IMG/VR virus record: IMGVR_UViG_3300044641_000673
Coordinates: 1-56,616 of that record
Length of the DNA stretch: 56,616 nt
Strand: one strand, 5' to 3'
Source: a virus
The notes beneath the pieces were generated by a model. It searched no databases, had not been told where the DNA came from, and saw only the letters and a list, made by a program, of their open reading frames with translations. A program made the translations under genes and the position numbers. Numbering within the stretch: position 1 is the first letter of the stretch; each line of letters opens with the position of its first letter. Positions 6,608 through 14,127 of the stretch are shown here, in pieces.

Positions 6608-7560
6608 ACACAGTATTTCCTGAGTTAGCTATTGACCGTAACTTGGTCAAATGGGAGCAACACCTCGGCACGCATACTCCGTGGGAGAACCGCAAAGGTA
6701 TGTGGTTCAAGCGTGATGATTACTTCGCGCCTCTAGGTTACAGCGGTCCGAACGGCTCAAAGATGCGCCAGCTCATCTGGTATGTCAACAAGTTTCGTCA
6801 GGGTAAGACCCACATTGTCACTGGTGCTAGCATTCAGTCCCCTCAGCTGAGCATGAGCGCTATTGTCGGTGCACATTACGGCTTACGCGCTCGTCAGATT
6901 GTTTACAGTAAACCTGAGACTGTGTTGCGTCATGAGAATCCTCGCATTGCCTACGGCTTTGACGCTGAGTTTGAGTTTGCTTCTGGTCCGTACAATCCTA
7001 TCATACAACGTAAGGTTGTTGACTTGACGCAACCGACGTCGCTCGTAGTTGAGTACGGTATTACTGTGCCGCATGACCGCTACCCTGAAGATGATGTGCG
7101 TAAGTTTCACGAGGTCGGCGCTCATCAGACGACCAATATACCGCCTGAAGTCAAGCGCCTCATCGCCCCTGCTGGGTCTTGTAACTCGTTGACGAGCATC
7201 ATGCTCGGCTTGAGCCGCGACTCGCACAACATTGAGGAACTGTTCACCATAGGTATTGGTCCTGACAAGCGCGGTTGGATGCGCCAGCGTCTCGCCTACA
7301 TCGGCGTGGACGTTGATAAGCTGCCGTTCAAGTGGAAGCACTATAGCCTACACGATAGCGGCTACAGCAAGTACAGCGATCACTTCACAGGTGAGAATTT
7401 TGACGGCATCAAGTTTCACCCGACCTACGAGGCTAAGATGTGGCGCTGGTTGACACACCATGGTCAGTTAGATTATGATGACCAGACCGCCTTTTGGATC
7501 GTGGGCAGCGCCCCTGACACGAAAGTTGTTGAACCCTTTTACACTAGGAAAGCATCATGA
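6604..7560 (+). CDS. Diverged fold-type II PLP-dependent enzyme (ACC deaminase/cysteine desulfhydrase-like)
   Basis: The 318-residue protein resembles the tryptophan-synthase-beta fold of PLP enzymes. WFKRDDYFAPLGYSGPNGSK (34-53) matches the pattern around the PLP lysine in the ACC deaminase/D-cysteine desulfhydrase group, making Lys53 the candidate Schiff-base residue. GASIQSPQ (74-81) corresponds to the substrate-carboxylate loop, where the usual SNH is changed to SPQ. APAGSCNSLTS (188-198) corresponds to the glycine-rich phosphate loop, which is unusually poor in glycine. The gene is coupled to a transferase-like gene downstream and stands at the head of the hypermodification cassette, so I infer that it remodels an amino acid already attached to the DNA base. 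A free amino-acid lyase is the alternative. A GGAGG site precedes the ATG. Confidence 0.75.
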   Translation: MNTVFPELAIDRNLVKWEQHLGTHTPWENRKGMWFKRDDYFAPLGYSGPNGSKMRQLIWYVNKFRQGKTHIVTGASIQSPQLSMSAIVGAHYGLRARQIVYSKPETVLRHENPRIAYGFDAEFEFASGPYNPIIQRKVVDLTQPTSLVVEYGITVPHDRYPEDDVRKFHEVGAHQTTNIPPEVKRLIAPAGSCNSLTSIMLGLSRDSHNIEELFTIGIGPDKRGWMRQRLAYIGVDVDKLPFKWKHYSLHDSGYSKYSDHFTGENFDGIKFHPTYEAKMWRWLTHHGQLDYDDQTAFWIVGSAPDTKVVEPFYTRKAS

Positions 7561-8555
7561 CAGATTATCGTCTGCCGAAAAACCGCGCAGAGTATTTCAC
7601 CGCGCTCTACAAGATGAATCTTGAGCACGGGGTTATGCCAGGACTCGTCTACTTGTACATGCCTGAACTCGCTCGCCGCCATAATTGGAACGCTGAGCAG
7701 AAGCTCTGGTTCGCATTCTTGAACGGCTTGACGCAGAACCCAATCACCTCGCTGCGCATATTTGATCAGCTGCCGATGGTTCCTCCTGCGGGCGCGGCGC
7801 TGACTAAGTTTGAGGAATGGTTCAATGCTGAGTGGGATACGCTACAGTTTGACACTGACCGCCGGTATCAAAAGAAAGACACAGTACCCGCGATCAAGAC
7901 TTACGCTCAGCTCGTTGAAGCTAGCGGCTCGCAGCAAGCCATGCTCACCGGCGCATACTCAGAATTGTGGAGCCACGTGCGTGACTCGTACTTTTCGTTC
8001 GGTCGCCTGTCATCGTTCAGCTACCTAGAGTATGTTCACCTGAACGGGTTCGGCGCTGACTGTGATGACCTATTGTTCAGCGACAAGTCAGGTAGCAAGT
8101 CACATCGCAATGGGATGCTGTTCTTGATAGGCAAAGATGAGCTGGTCTGGGACAAGCGCCTACCTAACGGGCAGGAGGGTAATTACCCTAAATTTAATTT
8201 GATGTGCGGCTTCCTCGCTGCGGAGGCTGATAAGTTTGTTGATAATTTCAAAGCCGCTCACCCTGACGTACCTAATGCTGGTCGCTTCACTATGGAGTCA
8301 AACCTCTGTACATTCAAGAATCATTTCTTCGGTCGTCGGTACCCAGGAGTTTACGCCGACATGGCGCAGGAGCGCATTGAGTGGGCTGACTTGCGCGGTC
8401 AAAACGCTTACACCGATGTGTTCAAAGACATGCGGTCTCAACTGCTACCGGAATGGTTGCGTGTTGAATGTGAGAGTTCACCTATGACTGTGAAAGAGAA
8501 AGCCGCCGTGTTTCCTGAGACCGGTTCACCCTTTAGAGCGGAGTACTTTTTATGA
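7557..8555 (+). CDS. AGPT-pyrophosphorylase-like DNA base transferase (probable amino acid:DNA transferase)
   Basis: The 332-residue protein resembles the alpha-glutamyl/putrescinyl thymine pyrophosphorylase superfamily, possibly the clade usually numbered 3. Supporting features are an all-helical N-terminal half with RAEYFTALYKMNLEHGVMPG and QKLWFAFLNGLTQNPITSL, and later RVECE near the C-terminus. Family members displace pyrophosphate from a modified thymine in DNA by an amine or amino acid. It is coupled by four-base overlaps to the PLP enzyme before it and the kinase after it. The family call is from remembered sequence pattern and synteny. No catalytic residue can be named with confidence, and the clade assignment is uncertain. 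Confidence 0.7.
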   Translation: MTDYRLPKNRAEYFTALYKMNLEHGVMPGLVYLYMPELARRHNWNAEQKLWFAFLNGLTQNPITSLRIFDQLPMVPPAGAALTKFEEWFNAEWDTLQFDTDRRYQKKDTVPAIKTYAQLVEASGSQQAMLTGAYSELWSHVRDSYFSFGRLSSFSYLEYVHLNGFGADCDDLLFSDKSGSKSHRNGMLFLIGKDELVWDKRLPNGQEGNYPKFNLMCGFLAAEADKFVDNFKAAHPDVPNAGRFTMESNLCTFKNHFFGRRYPGVYADMAQERIEWADLRGQNAYTDVFKDMRSQLLPEWLRVECESSPMTVKEKAAVFPETGSPFRAEYFL

Positions 8556-9133
8556 CCCAGATTGTCAACATTCGCGGCTGCAATGGTTCTGGCAAGACCA
8601 CAATCGTGCGGCGCTTCCTCACTAAACTGCCGACTCAGGCGCTGGGTGGTAAACCTGACCGCCCGCTGGGTTACAAAGTAGATGCCTCTGTTTGGGGTAT
8701 TATGACCCCTGTGTTTGTAGTAGGTAGCTACGAGAACACATGCGGCGGCGCAGATGGTATAAAGACTCAAGAGGAGATCGCTGATCGCGTGGTAAAGGCG
8801 CATGGCCACGGTCATGTGCTCGTTGAAGGGTTGCTGATGAGCAAGTCAAGCAGCGGCGGGCATGTGGCTCCAATACTGAAAGACCACGGCGCGATATTCT
8901 CGTTCTTGGACACCCCTTGGGAGATCTGCTTAGAGCGGGTTTTGCAGCGTCGCGCGGCGGCGGGTAATGAGAAAGTATTTGATCCCGAGAAAACCATGCG
9001 CACGGCGTATGAGCAATGTCATAGGAGCGCAGAAATACTAACTGAAGCGGGCGGTTATGACGTTCGTTTTCTAGATTGGCAAGACCCCGTCTCGGGTGTT
9101 GTAGCGTATTTGAAGGAGAATGAAAATGCGTGA
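8552..9133 (+). CDS. P-loop kinase, predicted 5-hydroxymethyl-dU DNA kinase
   Basis: The 193-residue protein has a Walker A, RGCNGSGKTT (8-17), at the extreme N-terminus. It also has a GSYENTCGGADGIKTQEEI segment (about 58-76) and LVEGLLMS (about 91-98), the last resembling the Walker B/lid of small phage P-loop kinases. This layout is that of the 5-hmdU DNA kinases, which pyrophosphorylate the hydroxymethyl group of 5-hydroxymethyluracil in duplex DNA. Its position between two transferase-like genes and just before a dUMP-hydroxymethylase-like gene fits that role well. A nucleotide kinase acting on 5-hmdUMP is the main alternative. Confidence 0.78.
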   Translation: MTQIVNIRGCNGSGKTTIVRRFLTKLPTQALGGKPDRPLGYKVDASVWGIMTPVFVVGSYENTCGGADGIKTQEEIADRVVKAHGHGHVLVEGLLMSKSSSGGHVAPILKDHGAIFSFLDTPWEICLERVLQRRAAAGNEKVFDPEKTMRTAYEQCHRSAEILTEAGGYDVRFLDWQDPVSGVVAYLKENENA

Positions 9134-10049
9134 CAATTGCCCATACCCGATGCCGACACCGGAGACTATGTGCTCGATGCCGAGTCTGCTTTATTTCATC
9201 TGGGAGCGAGAGGCTATTCGCCTTGCCCGTGAGAACGGTCACAGCGCCCCGTGGACTAAAGACCCCGTGCTTGACAAATATAAGTTTACCAACATTCACC
9301 GCTGTGACGACCGCGTCTCGCAGTGGATCATTGATAAGTTGATAACCCCGTACCTTGAGCGCTCTGACCTCTGGTTCACCCTGCTGATCGCTCGCCTGAT
9401 CAACTGGCCACCCACGCTACAAGCGCTGATCAACAAGGGTGTCATCCCTTGCACTCCGCAAGAGTTTGACGCTGACATGTTTGAGCACACGCTTGAGCGC
9501 ATCAAGAACGACGGCAAGAAGGTCTACTCCGGCGCGTACATGCTCTACCCGACTAAGATGGAGCCAGGAGGCAACAAGTCTAAGGCGGTGGCAAAATACA
9601 TCATCGGCAGCGCCGTTGAGAACGCTGAGAGCATTGACAACACGCTATGGGAGGCGGGCGAGGCACCGACAATAGAACGCTTTGTGACTGAGTTGAGCAA
9701 GTGCTTCGGCATTAGCACATTCATAGCCGGTCAAGTGGCTGCTGATTTGACTTATGCTCCTGGTCATCTGGACACGGCTGAGGACTTATACAGCTATGCG
9801 CCCGTGGGTCCAGGGAGTTCACGCGGCCTCAACTACTTACTAGGTAAGTCGCCTTACGCCACGTGGAAGCAGAAAGAGTTCAATGCCGAGCTAAGCATCG
9901 TCTTTAGCGAGATTGTTGACAAGTTAGAAATCATAGACATGACGCTGCACGATGTGCAGAACTGCATGTGTGAGTTCAGCAAGTATTGCCGCGCTGTGCT
10001 CAGCGAGGGTAAGCCTAAAACAAATTATCAACCAGAAACGGAGTTCTAA
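9126..10049 (+). CDS. HMUDK-helical/AGPT-PPlase family protein, second DNA base transferase
   Basis: This 307-residue protein resembles the helical domain family found with 5-hmdU DNA kinases and AGPT-pyrophosphorylases. The diagnostic stretch is FIWEREAIRLARENGHSAPW, then TKDPVLDKYKFTNIHRCDDR (about residues 20-60), followed by INWPPTL. In other phages this domain can be fused to the kinase. Here the two are separate, adjacent genes. It probably transfers an amino acid or amine to pyrophosphorylated 5-hmdU. I chose the ATG at 9126 because AAGGAG lies 7 bp upstream of it. An ATG at 9120 has only 2 bp spacing. How it divides work with the 7557-8555 product is unknown. Confidence 0.74.
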   Translation: MRDNCPYPMPTPETMCSMPSLLYFIWEREAIRLARENGHSAPWTKDPVLDKYKFTNIHRCDDRVSQWIIDKLITPYLERSDLWFTLLIARLINWPPTLQALINKGVIPCTPQEFDADMFEHTLERIKNDGKKVYSGAYMLYPTKMEPGGNKSKAVAKYIIGSAVENAESIDNTLWEAGEAPTIERFVTELSKCFGISTFIAGQVAADLTYAPGHLDTAEDLYSYAPVGPGSSRGLNYLLGKSPYATWKQKEFNAELSIVFSEIVDKLEIIDMTLHDVQNCMCEFSKYCRAVLSEGKPKTNYQPETEF

Positions 10050-10050
10050 A

Positions 10051-11088
10051 ATGGAGTTAGTCGTACGCAACGTCAATCAGGCTTTCAGTGAGATATTCTG
10101 GAAGCTCAAAGTGCTCAACCTACAACCTGAGCAGACCCGCAATGGTCCCGCAATCGTGTACCCAGAGATGGTGACCACGGTCTATAAGTGTCCGTCTGAG
10201 CGGGTACTGTTTCACAAGGGTCGTGACGCGAACCCTATCTTTCACTTGATGGAGTCGATCTGGATGCTCGCTGGGCGTAACGACGTTGCGTTCTTGCAGC
10301 AGTTCAATAAGCGCATGGTCGAGTTCAGCGACGACGGCAAGACCTTTAACGCCGCCTACGGTCACCGCTGGCGCAAGCATTTCGGTCATGACCAACTTGA
10401 CGATGTCATCAAGATGCTACGCCGCGACCCCAACAGTCGTCAAGCCGTTATTCAAATGTGGGACGATGCTGACTTGAGCAAGAAGACCAAGGACAAGGCA
10501 TGCAATATGCAGGTCATCTTTGATACACGCGGCGGTCGCCTCAACATGACGGTGATCAACCGGTCTAACGATATCTGGTGGGGTGCATACGGCGCTAACG
10601 CTGTGCATTTCAGTTTCTTGCAAGAGTTCATTGCCGCCGCCATAGCGCACAGAATCGGCGTCTACCGTCAAGTGAGTAATAATTTTCACTTGTACACAGA
10701 ACTTTATAACGCGAAGCCTTACTTGGTGTCCCCGCCGGACTCACATGACTATGACCATTACTCTAACGGCTCAGTGCGTCCGCTGCCGATCATGCTGAAT
10801 GGCGAGTACAAGTTGTTCCTGACGGAGTGTGAAATGTTCTGCCATGACCCGTTCAATGAGCGTATACATTATGCTAACCCGTTCTTTGAGCACATCGCCC
10901 GCCCTATGGCTATGATCAGTCGTGTGCGCAAGATTCACGCAGGTGACGGTCGTAGCTACGCCGCTAAGATCCGCGCTGAAGACTGGCGTCGTGCCGCCTT
11001 TGATTGGATTGACCGCCGCGACCACGCTCGCAAAATGAAAGAGGAAGATGACGAGATAAATGAGATGCGGGAGGCACTGCAAAAATAA
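10051..11088 (+). CDS. Thymidylate synthase homologue, predicted dUMP hydroxymethylase
   Basis: The 345-residue protein belongs to the thymidylate synthase/pyrimidine hydroxymethylase family. The active-site cysteine is Cys151 in DKACNMQV, followed by NRSNDIWWGAYGAN (170-183). The arginine, the aspartate and the final asparagine (Asn183) match residues that bind the nucleotide, with Asn favouring a dUMP rather than a dCMP substrate. HLMESIWML (65-73) supplies the conserved glutamate and NNFHLYTELYN the sugar-binding His/Tyr. With a 5-hmdU DNA kinase gene upstream, hydroxymethylation of dUMP is more likely than methylation. The ATG at 10051 has CGGAG seven bases upstream. It is the last gene of the cassette before a new promoter. 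Confidence 0.82.
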   Translation: MELVVRNVNQAFSEIFWKLKVLNLQPEQTRNGPAIVYPEMVTTVYKCPSERVLFHKGRDANPIFHLMESIWMLAGRNDVAFLQQFNKRMVEFSDDGKTFNAAYGHRWRKHFGHDQLDDVIKMLRRDPNSRQAVIQMWDDADLSKKTKDKACNMQVIFDTRGGRLNMTVINRSNDIWWGAYGANAVHFSFLQEFIAAAIAHRIGVYRQVSNNFHLYTELYNAKPYLVSPPDSHDYDHYSNGSVRPLPIMLNGEYKLFLTECEMFCHDPFNERIHYANPFFEHIARPMAMISRVRKIHAGDGRSYAAKIRAEDWRRAAFDWIDRRDHARKMKEEDDEINEMREALQK

Positions 11089-11119
11089 TTTACTTTCTGT
11101 GAGAAATGTGAGCTATAAT
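11089..11119 (+). promoter_or_regulatory. Internal plus-strand promoter (TATAAT) before the HD nucleotidase gene
   Basis: TATAAT at 11114-11119 lies 18-19 bp downstream of TTTACT/TTACTT (11089-11095). The transcript would start near 11126, exactly at the beginning of the fourth leader-like block. The region sits between two genes with no coupling, as expected for a promoter. Confidence 0.62.
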
Positions 11120-11126
11120 TTCTTAC

Positions 11127-11147
11127 ATAACTGCTAACTGGAGAACT
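11127..11147 (+). repeat. Variant copy of the repeated 5' leader
   Basis: ATAACTGC is followed by the same core AACTGGAGAACT found in the three early leaders, and then a T-run and a GTG start at 11153. The shared core is 12 bases long, clearly more than a Shine-Dalgarno alone. Confidence 0.75.
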
Positions 11148-11152
11148 TTTTT

Positions 11153-11641
11153 GTGAAACATACTCTCGATTTTATTCTGGCTGGAAGCGAAGTGAAGCGG
11201 TATCATACCGTCACCACTCTCGTGTCTGAAACAGTCGGTCATCACTCGCACGGCGTAGCTATGTTGTGCTTGTTGTTTGACCCGATGGCGAGTCGTCAAA
11301 TGCTGATGGCTGCGTTGTTTCACGACCTCGCTGAACATCAGACCGGCGACATCCCCTCCCCCGCTAAGCGTGAGTTCGGCATCGGCGGTAAGGTGGACGA
11401 ATTAGAGCTGCGACTTATGACCGCTGCCGGAATCGTCATGCCTCACCTCTCGCCTGAAGACAAGCGCACTCTCAAACTCGCTGACGTAGCTCAGGGTGCG
11501 CTGTTTTGCGCTCGGGAAATTTCATTGGGTAACAAACGTATGCGCCGCGTATTTGACCGCTACATCAGCTATGCGGAAGAGTTGATTCTGGTCGGTCGCG
11601 AGCGCGAAATCTTCAACATGATTAAGGAATACGCAGCATGA
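11153..11641 (+). CDS. HD-domain 5'-deoxynucleotidase (YfbR-like)
   Basis: The 162-residue protein carries HD-superfamily metal ligands: VGHHSHGVAML (H of the first helix), LMAALFHDLAEHQTGDIPSP (HD plus the E-x-x-x-GDxPxP signature of YfbR-type nucleotidases) and a later LKLADVAQ aspartate. Such enzymes dephosphorylate dNMPs. Next to a thymine-replacement cassette it could remove dTMP so that host thymidine is kept out of phage DNA, or adjust pools more generally. It starts at a GTG, nine bases after GGAG of the leader block, under its own promoter. It overlaps the DUF3310 gene by ATGA. Confidence 0.82.
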   Translation: MKHTLDFILAGSEVKRYHTVTTLVSETVGHHSHGVAMLCLLFDPMASRQMLMAALFHDLAEHQTGDIPSPAKREFGIGGKVDELELRLMTAAGIVMPHLSPEDKRTLKLADVAQGALFCAREISLGNKRMRRVFDRYISYAEELILVGREREIFNMIKEYAA

Positions 11642-11910
11642 GCGCGGCTAATCAAAAACAAATAGGCGGTAATCACTACAAGCACGGCGGCGAGGAGCAC
11701 TGGGATCGTGTGAATCGTTTGAACCTGAATTACTTTCAGGCGGCTACTACTAAGTACGTTGAGCGGTGCTACCTCAAAGGTAACCCGATTCAAGACTTAC
11801 AGAAAGCCGTTCATTTCCTTGAGAAGCTGATTGAGATCGAGCAGCGTAAAGCTGATGCGGCTTGCAGTGACGGTGCTGAGCCGACTCGTGGCTATGTTAA
11901 CCAAGACTGA
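11638..11910 (+). CDS. DUF3310-type phage protein (90 aa)
   Basis: IGGNHYKHGGEEHWD near the N-terminus followed by FQAATTKYVERCYLKGNPIQDLQKAVHFLEKLI is the standard DUF3310 pattern (GGxHY ... KYxxR ... DLxKAxHYL). The family is very common in phages, often next to nucleotide-metabolism genes, and its biochemical activity is not established. It is coupled to the HD nucleotidase gene and its end abuts the DNA polymerase gene. The C-terminal 20 residues are acidic and likely disordered. Confidence 0.8.
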   Translation: MSAANQKQIGGNHYKHGGEEHWDRVNRLNLNYFQAATTKYVERCYLKGNPIQDLQKAVHFLEKLIEIEQRKADAACSDGAEPTRGYVNQD

Positions 11911-11911
11911 A

Positions 11912-13753
11912 ATGGGCACTTGGGTGTTTGATACTGAAACTCTACCTAACCGCACTTTGTTCTGCGCAAAGAACATTGAGACGGGCGAGTGGTTTGACCT
12001 GTGGCGTCATGATGACGACGCACCGGCTCGCCTTACGCGGTTCGTGCAGCAGTCAGACAGTACATTTATCGGCTTCAACAGCAAATCATTTGACAACGCA
12101 GTTGTGGCGGCGTTCTGCCTCGGCAGGACTGAGATTGAGATCAAGCGCATTGCTGATGACATCATCACGAACCGCCTAGCGCCGTGGAATGCGATGCGTA
12201 AGCATAATTTACGTAGCGTTATTCTTGATGACATTGACTTGATTGAGGTCGCCCCGTCATTCGTAGGTTTGAAAGCCTATGGTGCTCGCATGCACATGCC
12301 TAAGTTGCAGGATATGCCGATCGCTCACGACGACATGATCACCCCTGATCAAGAGCCGATGCTACTTGAGTATTGCCACAACGACGTTGACACAACGGCT
12401 GAGCTGTTGAATCAACTCGAGGGTGAGCTTATGCTGCGCGTTGAGATGAGCCGCCGTTACGGAGCCGACATGCGTAGCAAGTCTGACTCGCAAATGGCTG
12501 AACAGGCTTACATCACCAGCATGGGTCTCAAACGTCAGGATAATGACATCCCTAAGACGGTCAGATATACGCCTCCGGCGTTCCTAAAGTTTATGGATGC
12601 CGAGCTACAGGGGCTGCTTGATCGCGTCTCTGAGCACGTGTTCAACATGAACCCCGTCACTGGGCACGTCAGGCTTCCAGATTTTCTCGGGCTAAAGACG
12701 ATTAAATTCGGCAGCGGCGAATACCAGCTCGGCGTGGGCGGTATTCACAGCGTACATGATAGGCAGGTGTGTCACATCGCTGGTGATGATCACATGTGCG
12801 ACATTGACGCGGCTTCGTTCTACCCGAGTATCATTCTTGAGTGCGGGTTCATACCGGTCGCGTTAGGTAAGCGCTTCGTAGAAGAGTACCGCAAGATCTA
12901 TGAGCGCCGCCTAGAAGCAAAGCGTAACGGCGACAAGATCACCGACGCGACCCTGAAGATTTCATTGAATGGTACGTTCGGCAAACTCGCTAGCCGCTTC
13001 TCGGTGTTGTACTCGCCGGACTTGATGTTGGCGGTCACGCTGACTGGGCAGTTCACCCTGCTCATGTTGATTGAGTGGCTTGAGCGAGCAGGGGCTTTGA
13101 CTTTGTCAGCCAATACTGACGGTATTGCAATTCGTTACACTAAGGAGCAGAAAGAGCTGGTTGAGAAGGTTGTCAACAAATTCAGCGAGGTGTCTGGTTT
13201 CTCATTTGAGTACACACCGTATCGCGCCTTAGCCGTCAAAGATGTCAATAATTACATTGCGGTCAAACCTGATCGCAAATTAAAAGTGAAAGGAATCTAT
13301 GCGCCGTTATCTCTCAAGAAAAACCCAACGGCTCAGGTATCGTCAGATGCTGTGGGAGCATGGCTGGCAGAGGGTACTCCGTTTGAAGACACGATTAGGT
13401 CTGCTCCGTTCACGGACTTTATTAGTGCCCGAAATGTTACCGGCGGCGGTCAGCAGAACGGCGTTTATCTTGGCAAAGTCGTACGGTGGTATCAATCAAC
13501 GGATGCTAGCAATGAGCCTATCAAGTACGCTACGAATGGCAACAAGGTTCCGAAAACCGAAGGCGCTAAGGCATGCATGACCCTGCTTGACAAGGTCACA
13601 CACCCAGCTGATTTAGACTATGACTGGTACAACAAAGAGGCGATAAAAATCGCCATAGCGGTCGGCTGCTCTGAGTATCTCACTCCTGAGCAGATCGCTT
13701 TAGTGGCACCACCACCTAAGAAAACTAGGAAAGTTAAAAATGGAACACGGTAA
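11912..13753 (+). CDS. Family B DNA polymerase with 3'-5' exonuclease
   Basis: This 613-residue enzyme replicates the genome. Exonuclease motifs are FDTET (6-10), GFNSKSFD (54-61) and YCHNDVD (154-160). Polymerase motif A is DIDAASFYPS (297-306), motif B LKISLNGTFGKLAS (348-361) and motif C SANTDGIAI (399-407). In motif C the first aspartate of the usual DTD is asparagine while the essential second one (Asp403) is kept. The protein is short for family B, lacking the large N-terminal extension of T4-type enzymes. I place the start at ATG 11912, giving the typical MGTWVFDTET opening. ATGs at 11894 and 11855 are in frame and possible. It must copy a template with bulky modified thymines if the cassette works as predicted. 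Confidence 0.9.
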   Translation: MGTWVFDTETLPNRTLFCAKNIETGEWFDLWRHDDDAPARLTRFVQQSDSTFIGFNSKSFDNAVVAAFCLGRTEIEIKRIADDIITNRLAPWNAMRKHNLRSVILDDIDLIEVAPSFVGLKAYGARMHMPKLQDMPIAHDDMITPDQEPMLLEYCHNDVDTTAELLNQLEGELMLRVEMSRRYGADMRSKSDSQMAEQAYITSMGLKRQDNDIPKTVRYTPPAFLKFMDAELQGLLDRVSEHVFNMNPVTGHVRLPDFLGLKTIKFGSGEYQLGVGGIHSVHDRQVCHIAGDDHMCDIDAASFYPSIILECGFIPVALGKRFVEEYRKIYERRLEAKRNGDKITDATLKISLNGTFGKLASRFSVLYSPDLMLAVTLTGQFTLLMLIEWLERAGALTLSANTDGIAIRYTKEQKELVEKVVNKFSEVSGFSFEYTPYRALAVKDVNNYIAVKPDRKLKVKGIYAPLSLKKNPTAQVSSDAVGAWLAEGTPFEDTIRSAPFTDFISARNVTGGGQQNGVYLGKVVRWYQSTDASNEPIKYATNGNKVPKTEGAKACMTLLDKVTHPADLDYDWYNKEAIKIAIAVGCSEYLTPEQIALVAPPPKKTRKVKNGTR

Positions 13754-14108
13754 TCAACGAACTGTCTACGTAGTACAAGTAGACAATAACAAAGACCTCT
13801 CGGACGCGAAGAAGTACGGCGCGTTGCGTGCGGTCTTCGGTAATCCGCGTAAACCTTACGACACGACAGGCATGATCGCTAAGGCGCGTCGTGTCATGGC
13901 TGAATGGCAAAATGGCGACCACCTGTTGATGGTTGGCGACCCTACGCTGTGTGCAGTTTGCATGGTAGTAGCAAGTGAGCAGGACGACATTATCAATGTG
14001 CTGAGCTGGGATCGTAACTCGTTCTCGTACATGCCTCAGCGTTGGGACTTTGGGCAAATGGGTCTCGACTATGACGATTTTGAAACAGCGGATGACAAAC
14101 CGCTTTAA
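13740..14108 (+). CDS. Conserved phage protein in replication arm (122 aa)
   Basis: The 122-residue protein begins with a beta-strand-like QRTVYVVQVD, then YGALRAVFGNPRKPYD and an alternating second half GDHLLMVGDPTLCAVCMVVAS. The C-terminus is acidic (YDDFETADDKPL). Its layout and position between the DNA polymerase and a Sak4-like ATPase are reminiscent of small conserved proteins in other phage replication arms, but I know of no assigned function. It overlaps the polymerase 3' end by 14 bases. Confidence 0.72.
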   Translation: MEHGNQRTVYVVQVDNNKDLSDAKKYGALRAVFGNPRKPYDTTGMIAKARRVMAEWQNGDHLLMVGDPTLCAVCMVVASEQDDIINVLSWDRNSFSYMPQRWDFGQMGLDYDDFETADDKPL

Positions 14109-14127
14109 CCCACGAAAGGAGAAAAAT

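Noticed and set aside
8700-9299. A long open frame on the minus strand opposite the kinase gene
   Set aside because: It lies opposite a well-supported P-loop kinase gene, is rich in Arg/Ser as expected of antisense reading and lacks a ribosome site.
10051-11088. Ordinary thymidylate synthase for dTMP supply
   Set aside because: It remains possible from sequence alone, but the adjacent 5-hmdU kinase-like and transferase-like genes make dUMP hydroxymethylation the better reading.
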